Shown here one piece after another: positions 53,227 through 64,000 of a DNA stretch of 64,000 nt; within the stretch, counting starts at the first letter, position 1; each line of letters starts with the position of its first letter. Source of the DNA: Mesorhizobium sp. (lineage in GTDB: Bacteria > Pseudomonadota > Alphaproteobacteria > Rhizobiales > Rhizobiaceae). The notes under the pieces are model-generated. The model did no database searches. It saw nothing but the letters and a program-made list of their open reading frames with translations, and was not told the origin of the DNA. The translations under genes were made by a program, and so were the position numbers. Location: positions 1 to 64,000 of the forward strand of contig SUGL01000017.1 of assembly GCA_004963905.1 (NCBI GenBank). Reading direction: 5' to 3'.

Positions 53227-54696
53227 ATGACCGTCATTGCCAAGCCGGAAGCGGGCGTGCGCGCGCTGGTCGATGCGCCGGCGCTCTTGCCCGCCGCCAT
53301 CGCCAAGCCCGACCTGATCAGCGTCGAGCAGGCCAAGGCGATGGACGTCGCCCGCATCACGGACCTGTTCAAGGCGCACCTCAACCCGGGCCAGCTGCAT
53401 TTCATGAAGCTGCTCGGCTTTCACAAGGTCAAGATCGAGCATGCCGAAGGCATGTTCTACATCGACCAGAACGGCCGCAAGATCCTCGACTTCTTCGGCG
53501 GCTTCGGCTCGTTGGCCTTCGGCCACAACCATCCGCGCATCCTCGAGGCCCGCAAGAAATTCCAGGAGGAGAAGCGCCAGGAGATCGCCATCGCCTTCAT
53601 GTCGCAATATGCGGCGGCGCTCGCGCACAACATCGCCAAGTGCTCGCCCGGCGATCTCGACATGGTGTTCCTCGGCTCCTCCGGCTCGGAGGCCATGGAA
53701 GCGGCGGTGAAGCTCGCCGAGCGCGCCGCAGGCCCGAAGCGACCGAAGGTCGTCTATGCCGAGAATTCCTTCCACGGCAAGACCAAGGGCGTGCTGGCGA
53801 TCACCGATGGCCAGCTCTACCGCGCCGAGTTCAAGGTGGCGGACAATGCCGTGCGCGTGCCCTTCGCCGATATCGCGGCGGTCGAGCGCCTGTTCAAAAG
53901 CGATCCGGAGATCGGCGTCATCGTGCTGGAAACCATCCAGGGCGGCGGCGGCATCATCCAGGCGCCGGCCGACTATTGGCGGAAGCTGCGCGCGCTTTGC
54001 GACCAGCATGGCGTGCTGTGGGTGGCCGACGAGGTGCAGTGCGGTTATGGCCGTTCGGGCCGCTTCTACGCCTTCGAGCACTACGGCGTCGTGCCGGACG
54101 TGACGGCGCTGGCGAAATCGCTCGGCGGCGGCAAGGCCGCGGTCGGCGCCATGATCGCCAAGCGCGACGTCTACATGAAAGCCTATGGCACGCCGAAAAC
54201 GGCGATGATCCATGCCATGGCGACGTTCGGCGGCATGGGCGAGGCCTGCGTCACCGCGATCGAGGCGCTCAACGTGCTATACGACGAGGGGCTGATCGAC
54301 AATGCTGCGTCGACCGGCGACTACCTCTTGCAGCGGCTGCAGGCGCTGAAGGCGAAATATCCGAAGATCATCAAGGACGTGCGCGGCAAGGGTCTTATGA
54401 TCGGGCTCGAGTTCCACGATTTCTCGCAGACCCTGCCGATGGTGCTGCGCCCTGTGGTGAGCGTGCTCGACGACAAGCTCAAGGGTTCGCTCTCGGGCTT
54501 CGTCGGTTCGCTCTTGCTGCGCGACTACGACGTGCTCGTCGCCTTCACCGAGTATAATCGCAACGTCATTCGGCTCGAGCCGCCGCTGATCTGCCAGCGC
54601 GAGCATGCCGACCGCTTCGTCGATGCCTTCGACAGCCTCCTGTCGCGCGGCATTGTGGCGATCGTGAAGGATTTCGTGAAAAGCCAGGTCCGCTGA
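53227..54696 (+). CDS. class III PLP aminotransferase
   Basis: A 489-residue aminotransferase of the ornithine/acetylornithine/GABA type. Motifs are LDFFGGFGSLAFGHNHPRI, SSGSEAMEAAVKLAERA, WVADEVQCGYGRSG and ALAKSLGGGK, where the lysine binds PLP. The 60 residues before the core are longer than usual. The SDR and aminotransferase order suggests a keto sugar or a lipid head group as amino acceptor, but a free amino acid substrate is possible. ATG at 53227 behind AAGGGGGGA. Confidence 0.87.
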   Translation: MTVIAKPEAGVRALVDAPALLPAAIAKPDLISVEQAKAMDVARITDLFKAHLNPGQLHFMKLLGFHKVKIEHAEGMFYIDQNGRKILDFFGGFGSLAFGHNHPRILEARKKFQEEKRQEIAIAFMSQYAAALAHNIAKCSPGDLDMVFLGSSGSEAMEAAVKLAERAAGPKRPKVVYAENSFHGKTKGVLAITDGQLYRAEFKVADNAVRVPFADIAAVERLFKSDPEIGVIVLETIQGGGGIIQAPADYWRKLRALCDQHGVLWVADEVQCGYGRSGRFYAFEHYGVVPDVTALAKSLGGGKAAVGAMIAKRDVYMKAYGTPKTAMIHAMATFGGMGEACVTAIEALNVLYDEGLIDNAASTGDYLLQRLQALKAKYPKIIKDVRGKGLMIGLEFHDFSQTLPMVLRPVVSVLDDKLKGSLSGFVGSLLLRDYDVLVAFTEYNRNVIRLEPPLICQREHADRFVDAFDSLLSRGIVAIVKDFVKSQVR

Positions 54697-54704
54697 GACA
54701 GACG

Positions 54705-55940
54705 ATGCTGACCAGGCCACCCGTCGCTCCCGCCAATCCGCTCGACCGGCTGACCGGTGCCGGTCTTGCCTGGGGCGAGGGGGCTTACGCGAGATGGGCC
54801 GCGCCGATCGGCGCGGCGACCTTCTCGCTCTACATCCTGCTGACCGCCGTGACGGCCTGGTTCATGCCCGACGCCAACTGGGACATGCTGCCTTATCTGG
54901 CGATCGCCGAGGAGGGCAGCTATCCCGATCCGCAGGCGCTGCATGATTATGCCTACAGCACGGTCAAGGCCGGCGTGTCGGCCGGCGACTACAAGACGCT
55001 GACCGACGATGGCGGCGGCTTCCGCAACCACATGGCGGAGAATGCCGCCGACTTCCACTCGCTGCTCGGCATGTACCGGATCAAGTTCCTCTATGCCGAA
55101 ATCCTGTCGAGCCTCAGCCATGTCGTCTCGCCGGTCGAGGCGATGCGGCTGGTGCAGGTCTTCTCGGTGCTCTTGTTCGGTGCCGTCACGCTCACCTGGC
55201 TGCGCGCGGAAGGCGCGCTGGCGCTGGCGCCGGTCGTCGGCGCTATCCTGATCATGGCCGATTTCGGCGATGCGGCGCGGGCCTCGACGCCTGACCTCTT
55301 GTGCTCGGCGCTGTTCCTCGGCGGGCTGTTTGCCTATGTGCGCAAACGCGAGGTCGCGACGGCGATCCTGCTTTTCCTCGCCTTCATGGCGCGGCCGGAC
55401 AACATCGTCTTCCTCGCCATCTTCGCCGTGCTGCTTGTCGCATTCCGGCAAAAGGCATGGGGCGCGATGGCGGGCTTTGCCGCCTCGTTTGTTGCCTATT
55501 TCGCCATCTCGCATTGGGCGCAGCACCCCGGCTGGTGGCCGCATCTGTGGTTCTCCAGCATCGAGCAGCATTACAATATGGACGGCTTCGAACCGCCATT
55601 CTCGGCGGCGGCCTATCTCAAGGCCCTCGCCGCTTCGGTCGTGCGCGCCATCAACGTCAACAGCTGGGTCGGCGTCTCGGTGCTGGCTTTGGCCGGCTGG
55701 TACGGGCTCGACCGCGCCGGCTTCCGGCTCGACCGGCGCGGCGGCATCCTGCTTGCGGCGCTCGTGCTCGGCGTCCTCGCCAAGTTCACGGTCTTCCCGA
55801 TCCACGATACGCGCATCTATTTCCCCAACCTTCTGCCGCCGTTCCTGCTGCTGGCGGCGCCGCTGATGGCGCTGTGGACATCGGCGAGCCAGGGTGGGCA
55901 GCGCGAGGCGCATCAGGTCAATCCCGGAGACAAGTCATGA
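54705..55940 (+). CDS. polytopic membrane protein, possible GT-C glycosyltransferase
   Basis: A 411-residue membrane protein with about ten predicted helices that I cannot place in a named family. After the first helix the external loop has an acidic pair (MPDANWDMLPYLAIAEEG), the position where GT-C enzymes bind metal and the lipid-phosphate sugar. Later segments include MARPDNIVFLAIFAVLL and VFPIHDTRIYFPNLLPPFLLL. In context it could use the polyprenyl-phosphate pentose as donor. It follows the aminotransferase gene by eight bases and overlaps the FkbM gene by four. Confidence 0.75.
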   Translation: MLTRPPVAPANPLDRLTGAGLAWGEGAYARWAAPIGAATFSLYILLTAVTAWFMPDANWDMLPYLAIAEEGSYPDPQALHDYAYSTVKAGVSAGDYKTLTDDGGGFRNHMAENAADFHSLLGMYRIKFLYAEILSSLSHVVSPVEAMRLVQVFSVLLFGAVTLTWLRAEGALALAPVVGAILIMADFGDAARASTPDLLCSALFLGGLFAYVRKREVATAILLFLAFMARPDNIVFLAIFAVLLVAFRQKAWGAMAGFAASFVAYFAISHWAQHPGWWPHLWFSSIEQHYNMDGFEPPFSAAAYLKALAASVVRAINVNSWVGVSVLALAGWYGLDRAGFRLDRRGGILLAALVLGVLAKFTVFPIHDTRIYFPNLLPPFLLLAAPLMALWTSASQGGQREAHQVNPGDKS

Positions 55941-56692
55941 GTTCGGTTTCCAGCCTAGCGCGCGTTCTGCTGTCGCTCGGCCTGCCAGCCGGCCTGCTCG
56001 ACCGCGGACCCGCGCTGCACGGCACGAAGTTCCTGGCCAAGGCGGCACTCAAGGCGCGCTTCGGCGGCGGACGGCCGTTCCAGATGGTCAATGTCGGCGC
56101 CTGCGACGGCGCGCTGTTCGACGATGTGACGCCCTGGCTGCACCGTATCAGGGGTGCCCGGGCGATGCTGGTCGAGCCGATCCCCTATAATCAGAAGCGG
56201 CTGCGCGCCAACTATCCGGACACCGACCGCTTCATCATCGAGCCAGTGGCGGTGACCAGGACAAAGGGCACCATCACCGTCCATACCTTCGATGCAGCAG
56301 CACTGGAGGCCGGAACGCTGCCGATCGAGTTCATCGGCTACTCCTCGGTCACCGACACCAATCTGATGTCCGGCAAAAACGCCTGGGGCGAGGCGGACGC
56401 CAACTTCAACAAATTCGCGCCGCATCTGAAGGACATCGAGGTTCCGTCGGAGCCATTGCAGACGCTGCTCGACCGCAACGGCATCAGCTATATCGACGCT
56501 TTCCTGGTCGACTGCGAAGGCGCCGACTGGATGGTGTTCGACCAGCTCGACCTTCGGCGCTACCGCCCCGGCATGATCAAGATCGAGGTCGGCGCGCTGC
56601 CGGCCGCCGAGATCGGCCAAGTCGTCGTCAAACTCAAGACCGCCGGCTACCAGGTCGGCTTCCAGGCCGAGGACATTTGGGCTTTCGCCTGA
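55937..56692 (+). CDS. FkbM family methyltransferase
   Basis: A 251-residue S-adenosylmethionine methyltransferase of the FkbM family. The SAM loop is QMVNVGACDGALFDDV near residue 50, followed by AMLVEPIPYNQKRLRANY; the C-terminal FLVDCEGADWMVFDQLD is also typical. FkbM proteins O-methylate sugars in polysaccharides, antibiotics and, in rhizobia, Nod factors. Here it may cap the pentose or glycan made by the locus. ATG at 55937 overlaps the preceding stop by four bases. Confidence 0.87.
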   Translation: MSSVSSLARVLLSLGLPAGLLDRGPALHGTKFLAKAALKARFGGGRPFQMVNVGACDGALFDDVTPWLHRIRGARAMLVEPIPYNQKRLRANYPDTDRFIIEPVAVTRTKGTITVHTFDAAALEAGTLPIEFIGYSSVTDTNLMSGKNAWGEADANFNKFAPHLKDIEVPSEPLQTLLDRNGISYIDAFLVDCEGADWMVFDQLDLRRYRPGMIKIEVGALPAAEIGQVVVKLKTAGYQVGFQAEDIWAFA

Positions 56693-56783
56693 GTTTCGCT
56701 GCCAACCTGCCGATGGCGTTGAGCCGCAATGCCGGCCAAACGCGCTTGACAAGATGGCGCCGGCCCGTTCAACCTAAGCCATT

Positions 56784-58837
<2,054 letters not shown>

Positions 58838-58840
58838 GCC

Positions 58841-59848
58841 ATGCGCCGCGTCCTTGTCAAAGGCGCCGGTGTGGCAGGCCTCACCGTCGCCCATGAATTG
58901 GCCGCGCGAGGTGCGTCGGTCACGGTTGCCGAAATCCGGAGCCAGATAGGCGGCAATGCCTCCTGGCTCGCCGGCGGCATGCTTGCCCCTTGGTGCGAAC
59001 GCGAAAGCGCCGAGGAAGCGGTTGTCACGCTTGGCAGAACTTCGGCCGACTGGTGGGAAAGAACACTGCCCGGGTTCGTGACAAGAGCCGGCACTCTCGT
59101 CGTCGCCTATGCGCGCGACGCCTTCGAGCTTGCCCGCTTTGCGGCCCGTACCCGCAATCACGAGTCCGTCGACGAAGAGGCGATCGCCGCCCTCGAGCCC
59201 GATCTTGCCGGTCGCTTCCGCAAGGGCTTGTTCTTCGCCGGCGAAGCTCATCTCGATCCCCGTCGGGTTCTCGAAGCTCTCGCCGACAAACTGCGTGCGA
59301 TGGGAGTCATCTTCCTTTTCGAGGTGGGCGAGGTGGCCCTTTCCAGCTTCGATCAGGTGATCGACTGCACGGGGATCGCGCGGGGCAAAGACGATTTGCG
59401 TGGCGTGCGCGGCGAGATGCTGATCCTCCACACGCGGGATGTCTCGCTCGCCCGGCCGGTGCGTCTCCTCCATCCGCGTCATCCGATCTATGTCGTGCCA
59501 CGGGCCGATCATCACTTCATGGTCGGCGCGACCATGATCGAAAGCGACCATGACGGGCCGATCACCGCCCGTTCGCTGATGGAGCTCCTCAATGCGGCCT
59601 ACGCGCTCCATCCGGCGTTCGGTGAGGCCGAAATCGTCGAGACAGGAGCGGGCGTGCGCCCCGCCTATCCCGACAATCTGCCGCGGGTGGAGCGTCGGAA
59701 GGACGGCGCGATCACGATCAACGGCCTCTACCGGCACGGTTTCCTGCTCTCACCGGCCATGGCCGAGCAGGCTGCCGGCCTTCTCTTCAATTCATCTGCC
59801 GATCTGGAGTCTGAAAATGAAGCTGATCGTCAACGGCGAAGCGCTTGA
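58841..59848 (+). CDS. thiO: glycine oxidase ThiO
   Basis: A 335-residue DAO-family flavoprotein that oxidises glycine to dehydroglycine, which supplies carbon and nitrogen to the thiazole ring. The FAD loop is VLVKGAGVAGLTVAHELAA, with SWLAGGMLAPWCE in place of the usual substrate loop and a C-terminal GVRPAYPDNLPRV and YRHGFLLSPAMAE. It overlaps thiS by 32 bases. Confidence 0.94.
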   Translation: MRRVLVKGAGVAGLTVAHELAARGASVTVAEIRSQIGGNASWLAGGMLAPWCERESAEEAVVTLGRTSADWWERTLPGFVTRAGTLVVAYARDAFELARFAARTRNHESVDEEAIAALEPDLAGRFRKGLFFAGEAHLDPRRVLEALADKLRAMGVIFLFEVGEVALSSFDQVIDCTGIARGKDDLRGVRGEMLILHTRDVSLARPVRLLHPRHPIYVVPRADHHFMVGATMIESDHDGPITARSLMELLNAAYALHPAFGEAEIVETGAGVRPAYPDNLPRVERRKDGAITINGLYRHGFLLSPAMAEQAAGLLFNSSADLESENEADRQRRSA

Positions 59849-60014
59849 GGTCGAGGCGACTACGCTCGCCGCCCTTTTGAAGGAGCTTGACTATGAGGGC
59901 GGCTGGCTCGCCACCGCGCTGAACGGCGATGTCGTGCCCGCGGCTGAACGGGCGAAATTGCGGGTGAACGAGGGCGACCGGATCGAAATCCTGTCGCCCA
60001 TGCAGGGAGGCTAG
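59817..60014 (+). CDS. thiS: sulfur carrier protein ThiS
   Basis: A 65-residue ubiquitin-like sulfur carrier. It starts MKLIVNGEALEVEATTLAAL and ends with the required double glycine (MQGG), whose C-terminal carboxylate is turned into a thiocarboxylate. It donates sulfur to the thiazole synthase ThiG. ATG at 59817 lies inside the end of thiO, and thiG follows three bases after its stop. The ThiF adenylyltransferase that activates it is not in this operon. Confidence 0.96.
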   Translation: MKLIVNGEALEVEATTLAALLKELDYEGGWLATALNGDVVPAAERAKLRVNEGDRIEILSPMQGG

Positions 60015-60017
60015 CCG

Positions 60018-60791
60018 ATGTTCGATCTTCTCGGGACAAAGTTGGCCTCGCGCCTGTTGCTGGGCACCGCCCAATATCCTTCGCCGGCGATCCTTGCCGA
60101 AGCGGTCAAGGCGTCGGGCACCTCGGCGGTCACCGTCTCGCTGCGCCGGGAAATGGCCGGCGGCAGGGCCGGCGAACAATTCTGGTCGCTGATCCGCTCG
60201 CTCGGTGTGAGGGTGCTGCCCAACACCGCCGGCTGCCATTCCGTCAAGGAAGCCGTGACGACCGCGAAGATGGCGCGCGAGGTCTTCGGCACGTCCTGGA
60301 TCAAGCTCGAAGTGATCGGCAACCAGGACACGCTGCAGCCCGACGTTTTCGGCCTGGTCGAGGCCGCGCGCATCCTTTGCGAGGACGGATTCAGCGTGTT
60401 CCCTTATACCACCGACGACCTTGTCGTCGCCGAGCGGCTGCTGGAGGCAGGCTGCAAGGTCCTGATGCCGTGGTGTGCGCCGATCGGCTCGGCGCTCGGT
60501 CCGGTCAACATCAACGCGCTGCGCTCGATGCGCGGGCATTTCCCCGACGTTCCGTTGATCGTCGATGCGGGCCTCGGGCGGCCGTCGCATGCGGCAACCG
60601 TCATGGAGCTCGGCTTTGATGCCGTGCTCCTCAACACGGCGGTCGCCAAGGCCGCCGATCCGGTGGGCATGGCGCGCGCTTTCAGCAAGGCGGTCGACGC
60701 TGGCCGCGAAGCCTATGGTTCGGGACTGCTCGAGCCGCGCGACGTCGCCGTGCCATCGACGCCTACAATCGGCAGGGCGGTTTTCTCATGA
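60018..60791 (+). CDS. thiG: thiazole synthase ThiG
   Basis: A 257-residue TIM-barrel enzyme that makes the thiazole phosphate from deoxyxylulose 5-phosphate, dehydroglycine and ThiS thiocarboxylate. The Schiff-base lysine lies in [11 protein letters not shown] near residue 96. Phosphate-binding segments are [13 protein letters not shown] and [18 protein letters not shown]. It overlaps thiE by four bases. Confidence 0.97.
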   Translation: MFDLLGTKLASRLLLGTAQYPSPAILAEAVKASGTSAVTVSLRREMAGGRAGEQFWSLIRSLGVRVLPNTAGCHSVKEAVTTAKMAREVFGTSWIKLEVIGNQDTLQPDVFGLVEAARILCEDGFSVFPYTTDDLVVAERLLEAGCKVLMPWCAPIGSALGPVNINALRSMRGHFPDVPLIVDAGLGRPSHAATVMELGFDAVLLNTAVAKAADPVGMARAFSKAVDAGREAYGSGLLEPRDVAVPSTPTIGRAVFS

Positions 60792-61393
60792 AGCTCGATC
60801 CCTTCTACCTGATCGTCGACAGCGCCGCCTGGATCGAGCGCCTGGTGCCGCTCGGCGTCAGGCTGGTGCAGCTCCGCATCAAGGACATGGACGAGGGCGG
60901 GCTGCGCGCGGAAATCCGCAAGGCGAAAACCTTTTGCGCCCGACACGATTGCCAGCTCATCGTCAACGATCATTGGCGGCTGGCGATCGAGGAGGGCTGC
61001 GACTTCGTCCATCTCGGCCAAGAGGATATGCAGGCCGCCGACCTCCCGGCGATACGGAAGGCCGGCATCAAGCTCGGGCTGAGCACGCACGATCATGCCG
61101 AACTGCAGACGGCCATGGCAGCCAGGCCCGACTACGTCGCGCTGGGTCCCGTCTATCCGACCATTCTGAAGAAGATGAAATGGGCGCCGCAGGGGCTCGA
61201 AAGGGTTCGCGCCTGGAAGGGCGCCGTCGCACCCACTCCACTGGTCGCCATCGGTGGCCTCAATCCCGAGCGGCTCGATGGCATTTTCGAGGCTGGCGCC
61301 GACAGCGCCGCGGTGGTGACGGACATAACCTTGAGCCCGGATCCCGAGGCGCGCACCAGGGAATGGATCGAAAAGACCGACCCATGGCGCTGA
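60788..61393 (+). CDS. thiE: thiamine phosphate synthase ThiE
   Basis: A 201-residue TIM-barrel enzyme that joins HMP diphosphate and thiazole phosphate to thiamine phosphate. It has [37 protein letters not shown] (metal/diphosphate site) and [10 protein letters not shown] (phosphate loop). The QED element is [12 protein letters not shown] at 60788 overlaps thiG, and its end overlaps thiD by ten bases. Confidence 0.93.
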   Translation: MKLDPFYLIVDSAAWIERLVPLGVRLVQLRIKDMDEGGLRAEIRKAKTFCARHDCQLIVNDHWRLAIEEGCDFVHLGQEDMQAADLPAIRKAGIKLGLSTHDHAELQTAMAARPDYVALGPVYPTILKKMKWAPQGLERVRAWKGAVAPTPLVAIGGLNPERLDGIFEAGADSAAVVTDITLSPDPEARTREWIEKTDPWR

Positions 61394-62163
61394 ACCGAGA
61401 CCCGCACGTGCTCGTCGTCGGCGGATCGGATTCCAGTGGGGGCGCCGGAATTGCGCGCGACATCGAGACGATCTCTTCAATCGGCTTGCGCAGTTGCGTT
61501 GCCGTCACCGCAGTGACGGTGCAGACACACCAATCCGTTACGGCAATCCACCATATGCAACCCGGCCTGGTCGCCGATCAGATGCGCGCGGCGCTGAGGG
61601 CCAACAAAGTCTCGGCGATAAAGATCGGCATGCTTTCAACTGGACGCGTCATCGCGGCGGTTGCCGCCGTGCTGCGCGAAAATCCGCGGATACCGACAGT
61701 GCTCGATCCGGTGCTTGCTTCCTCGTCGGGCAGGCAATTGCTGGAGCCGGGTGCGATCGGAGCCTTGAAGCGCGATCTCATGCCGCTCTGCCGTCTTGTC
61801 ACGCCGAACCTCATCGAGCTGGCGATCCTGGCCGGTTCGGATTTGGCTATGGACGACGGTGATGCGCTGCGGCAGGGAGGGCGATTGCTTGCGGAAGGGC
61901 CGCAGGCGCTGCTCATCAAGGGCGGCCACGCGACCGGATCCAAATCAACGGATATCCTGTTGAACTCTGGGCGGGAGCCTATCCACTTCGACATGCCCAG
62001 GCTCGCCGGATCGATGCGCGGGACGGGCTGTATGCTGGCAAGCGCGATCGCCGCGCATCTGGCCGGCGCAAAACCGCTCGAGGACAGCGTGCGCGAAGGC
62101 AAGCGGCTTGTCTTCGAGAAGCTTGTGCGAGGTATCGAGCGCGAATTCGGCCCCGGCGCATAA
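61384..62163 (+). CDS. thiD: hydroxymethylpyrimidine/phosphomethylpyrimidine kinase ThiD
   Basis: A 259-residue ribokinase-fold kinase that phosphorylates HMP and HMP-phosphate. Family motifs are VVGGSDSSGGAGIARDI near the N-terminus, IKIGMLST, LDPVLASSSG, TPNLIELAIL and the anion-hole segment GSMRGTGCMLASAIAAHL. Length is normal. It is the last thi gene of the operon. Confidence 0.95.
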   Translation: MALNRDPHVLVVGGSDSSGGAGIARDIETISSIGLRSCVAVTAVTVQTHQSVTAIHHMQPGLVADQMRAALRANKVSAIKIGMLSTGRVIAAVAAVLRENPRIPTVLDPVLASSSGRQLLEPGAIGALKRDLMPLCRLVTPNLIELAILAGSDLAMDDGDALRQGGRLLAEGPQALLIKGGHATGSKSTDILLNSGREPIHFDMPRLAGSMRGTGCMLASAIAAHLAGAKPLEDSVREGKRLVFEKLVRGIEREFGPGA

Positions 62164-62308
62164 GGAAATCCTCACCGGTGACACCCCGGACGAGGTGCGT
62201 TCGGCTGTCAGGGTCGCTCGGCCTTTTCCCAATGTCGCAAACAGGCTTCATTCACCCCACCGCTCGGCCCTATAGTCCGCCCGCTTTACCAATTTGGAGT
62301 CGCGGGCA

Positions 62309-64000
62309 ATGGCAGAGTTTCCGAAAAAGGCGAAGGTCGTCATCGTCGGTCTTGGCGGTATCGTCGGCGCGTCGGTCGCCCATCACCTCATCGAGCGCGG
62401 TTGGGACGACATCGTCGGCATCGACAAGTCGGGCATCCCGACTGATATCGGCTCGACCGCGCATGCCTCCGACTTCTGCTACACGACCAGCCACGACTTC
62501 CTGTCCTGCTGGACGACGCTCTACTCCATCGATTTCTACGAGAAGATGGGCCACTACGCCCGCATCGGCGGCCTCGAAGTCGCCCGCGTCGGCGACGATG
62601 GCCGCATGGACGAAATCAAGCGCAAGATCGCTTCCGCCAAGGCTTTCGGCACCCGCGCGCGCCTTATCGAGCCGGCCGAGATCAAGGAGAAATTCCCGCT
62701 GATCGAGGAGCATCTGGTGCAGGGCGGCCTCTGGGATCCCGACGCCGGCCTTGTCATCCCGCGCTCGCAGACGGTCGCCGGCAAGCTGGTCGACCAGGGT
62801 GTCGCTTCCGGCAAGCTCCAGGCTTTCGCCAATACCTCGGCCAAGGAGCTGATCGTCGAGAATGGCCGCATCAAGGGTGTGGTGACCGAGCGCGGCACGA
62901 TCGAAGCCGACTATGTTGTCGTCTGCACCGGCATCTGGGGGCGGCTCACCGCGGCACTGGTCGGCGAGGACCTGCCGGTCATGCCGATCGACCACCCGCT
63001 GACCTTCTTCGGCCCCTACAACGAGTTCGCCGGCACCGGCAAGGAGATCGGCTGGCCGCTGCTGCGCGACCAGGGCAACTCGGCCTATATGCGCGACACC
63101 GGCGATCCCAAGACCGCCGAGGGCGGCCAGATCGAATGGGGCTACTACGAGGAGACCAATCCGCGCCTCTGCCATCCGCGCGACCTATTGGAAAAGGACC
63201 AGGCGCGGCTGTCGCCGTCGCAGCGCGACCTCGATATGGAGCAGATCATGGCGCCGCTGGAGCGCGCCATGGAGCTGACGCCGATCCTCGGCGAGCTCGG
63301 TTACAATGAAGGCCATTCCTTCAACGGCCTGCTGCAGGTGACCACCGATGGCGGCCCGTCCATGGGCGAAAGCCAGAAGGTGAGGGGGCTGTGGTATGCC
63401 GTCGCCATCTGGGTCAAGGACGGCCCGGGCATGGGCAAGCTGATCGCCGATTGGATGACCGACGGACGCACGTCGATCGACCACCACGCCATCGACTATT
63501 CGCGCTTCTACCCGCACCAGATGAAGGAGCAGTTCATCTGGGATCGCTGCACCGAGACCGCGATGAAGGTCTACAATCCGGCGGTGCATCCGCGCGAACC
63601 CTTCTCCAAGGGCCGCAACATCCGCCGCTCGCCGTTCTGGGAGCGCGAGAAGGAGCTCGGCGGCTATTTCATGGAACTGGGCGGCTGGGAGCGGGCGCAC
63701 GGCTACGCCGCCAACGAGCATCTCTTGGAAAAATACGGCAACCGCGTGCCGGTGCGCGAGAACGAATGGGACAACCGCCATTTCTGGCGCGTCTCCAATG
63801 CCGAGCATTTGGCGATGAGCGAGGATTGCGGCATCGTCAACCTCTCGCATTTCTCGATGTACGACGTCGAAGGGCCGGACCATGTCGCGCTGCTGGAGTG
63901 GCTGTGCGCGGCCAAGATCGGCGGCGACAACAATATCGGCAAGGGCATCTACACCCACTTCCTCGACGAGGAAGGTATGGTGCGCGCCGACTTCACCGTC
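62309..64000 (+). CDS. dimethylglycine dehydrogenase-like flavoprotein (DAO-GcvT), cut by the window edge
   Basis: An open frame of 564 codons from ATG 62309 (GGAG upstream) runs to the window end without a stop. The FAD loop is VVIVGLGGIVGASVAHHL. Where relatives have GSTWHAAG this one has GSTAHASDF, keeping the histidine. A DAO domain extends to about residue 400 (LLQVTTDGGPSMGES) and a GcvT-type domain begins near 470 (VPVRENEWDNRHFWRVSNAEHL). It is the third DMGDH-like gene of the window and the most divergent. It starts 145 bases after thiD and probably has its own promoter. Confidence 0.85.
   Translation, partial: MAEFPKKAKVVIVGLGGIVGASVAHHLIERGWDDIVGIDKSGIPTDIGSTAHASDFCYTTSHDFLSCWTTLYSIDFYEKMGHYARIGGLEVARVGDDGRMDEIKRKIASAKAFGTRARLIEPAEIKEKFPLIEEHLVQGGLWDPDAGLVIPRSQTVAGKLVDQGVASGKLQAFANTSAKELIVENGRIKGVVTERGTIEADYVVVCTGIWGRLTAALVGEDLPVMPIDHPLTFFGPYNEFAGTGKEIGWPLLRDQGNSAYMRDTGDPKTAEGGQIEWGYYEETNPRLCHPRDLLEKDQARLSPSQRDLDMEQIMAPLERAMELTPILGELGYNEGHSFNGLLQVTTDGGPSMGESQKVRGLWYAVAIWVKDGPGMGKLIADWMTDGRTSIDHHAIDYSRFYPHQMKEQFIWDRCTETAMKVYNPAVHPREPFSKGRNIRRSPFWEREKELGGYFMELGGWERAHGYAANEHLLEKYGNRVPVRENEWDNRHFWRVSNAEHLAMSEDCGIVNLSHFSMYDVEGPDHVALLEWLCAAKIGGDNNIGKGIYTHFLDEEGMVRADFTV

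Overview
The window is high-GC chromosomal DNA from an alphaproteobacterium of the order Rhizobiales, most likely a Mesorhizobium-like member of the Phyllobacteriaceae. The evidence is gene content and style: LexA boxes of the GAAC-N7-GAAC type, a serine-glyoxylate cycle gene set, aerobic-type cobalamin genes behind a B12 riboswitch, heterotetrameric sarcosine oxidase, several fused DAO/GcvT demethylases, a thiCOSGED operon behind a TPP riboswitch, and many short palindromic intergenic repeats of the kind common in rhizobia. No transposase, integrase, phage gene, rRNA or CRISPR array was seen. One tRNA, tRNA-Leu(GAG), is present. Assignments rest on reading translations and motifs by eye; no database search was run.

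Layout. 1-2.5 kb: a 28-residue membrane peptide directly behind two overlapping LexA boxes, an SRPBCC/M50 peptidase fusion, and lipB. 2.9-8.2 kb: tRNA-Leu, then a leftward operon for a NarL-like regulator with a degenerate receiver, serine-glyoxylate aminotransferase, malyl-CoA lyase and malate-CoA ligase. 8.5-15.7 kb: mgtE, a MerR regulator, a membrane methyltransferase/acyltransferase pair, an MFS carrier, a Rieske oxygenase and a ChaC-like cyclotransferase. 15.8-21.1 kb: B12 riboswitch, cbtBA cobalt transporter, cobU, cobO, cbiB, cobD (rhizobial cobC) and a coupled tyrosine phosphatase. 21.1-30 kb: a catabolic-looking group (creatininase family, Rid family, ThiY-like ABC importer, cytosine-deaminase-like amidohydrolase, FAD oxidase, two flavodoxin-fold reductases).

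30-38 kb: a tightly overlapping leftward operon of two dimethylglycine-dehydrogenase-like flavoproteins, a homocysteine S-methyltransferase family protein and an aminotransferase, headed by an XRE-cupin regulator. 38-45.5 kb: nitroreductase, DHA2 exporter and soxBDAG. 45.7-48.7 kb: a large MscS-type channel and a small secreted protein. 56.8-62.2 kb: TPP riboswitch and thiCOSGED. 62.3 kb to the end: a third DMGDH-like flavoprotein, cut by the window edge.

The most striking region is 48.8-56.7 kb. It encodes a HAD-phosphatase/UbiA fusion, a close relative of mycobacterial DprE1, a four-helix SMR/ArnE-like carrier, an extended SDR, a class III aminotransferase, a polytopic GT-C-like protein and an FkbM methyltransferase. 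In order these match the steps needed to make, dephosphorylate, epimerise, flip and transfer a polyprenyl-phosphate pentose of the decaprenylphosphoryl-arabinose type. C1 and methyl-group metabolism is the other theme: the serine cycle, sarcosine oxidase, three DMGDH-like enzymes, the homocysteine methyltransferase family protein and the Rieske oxygenase could all process methylated amines, with B12 and thiamine supply nearby.
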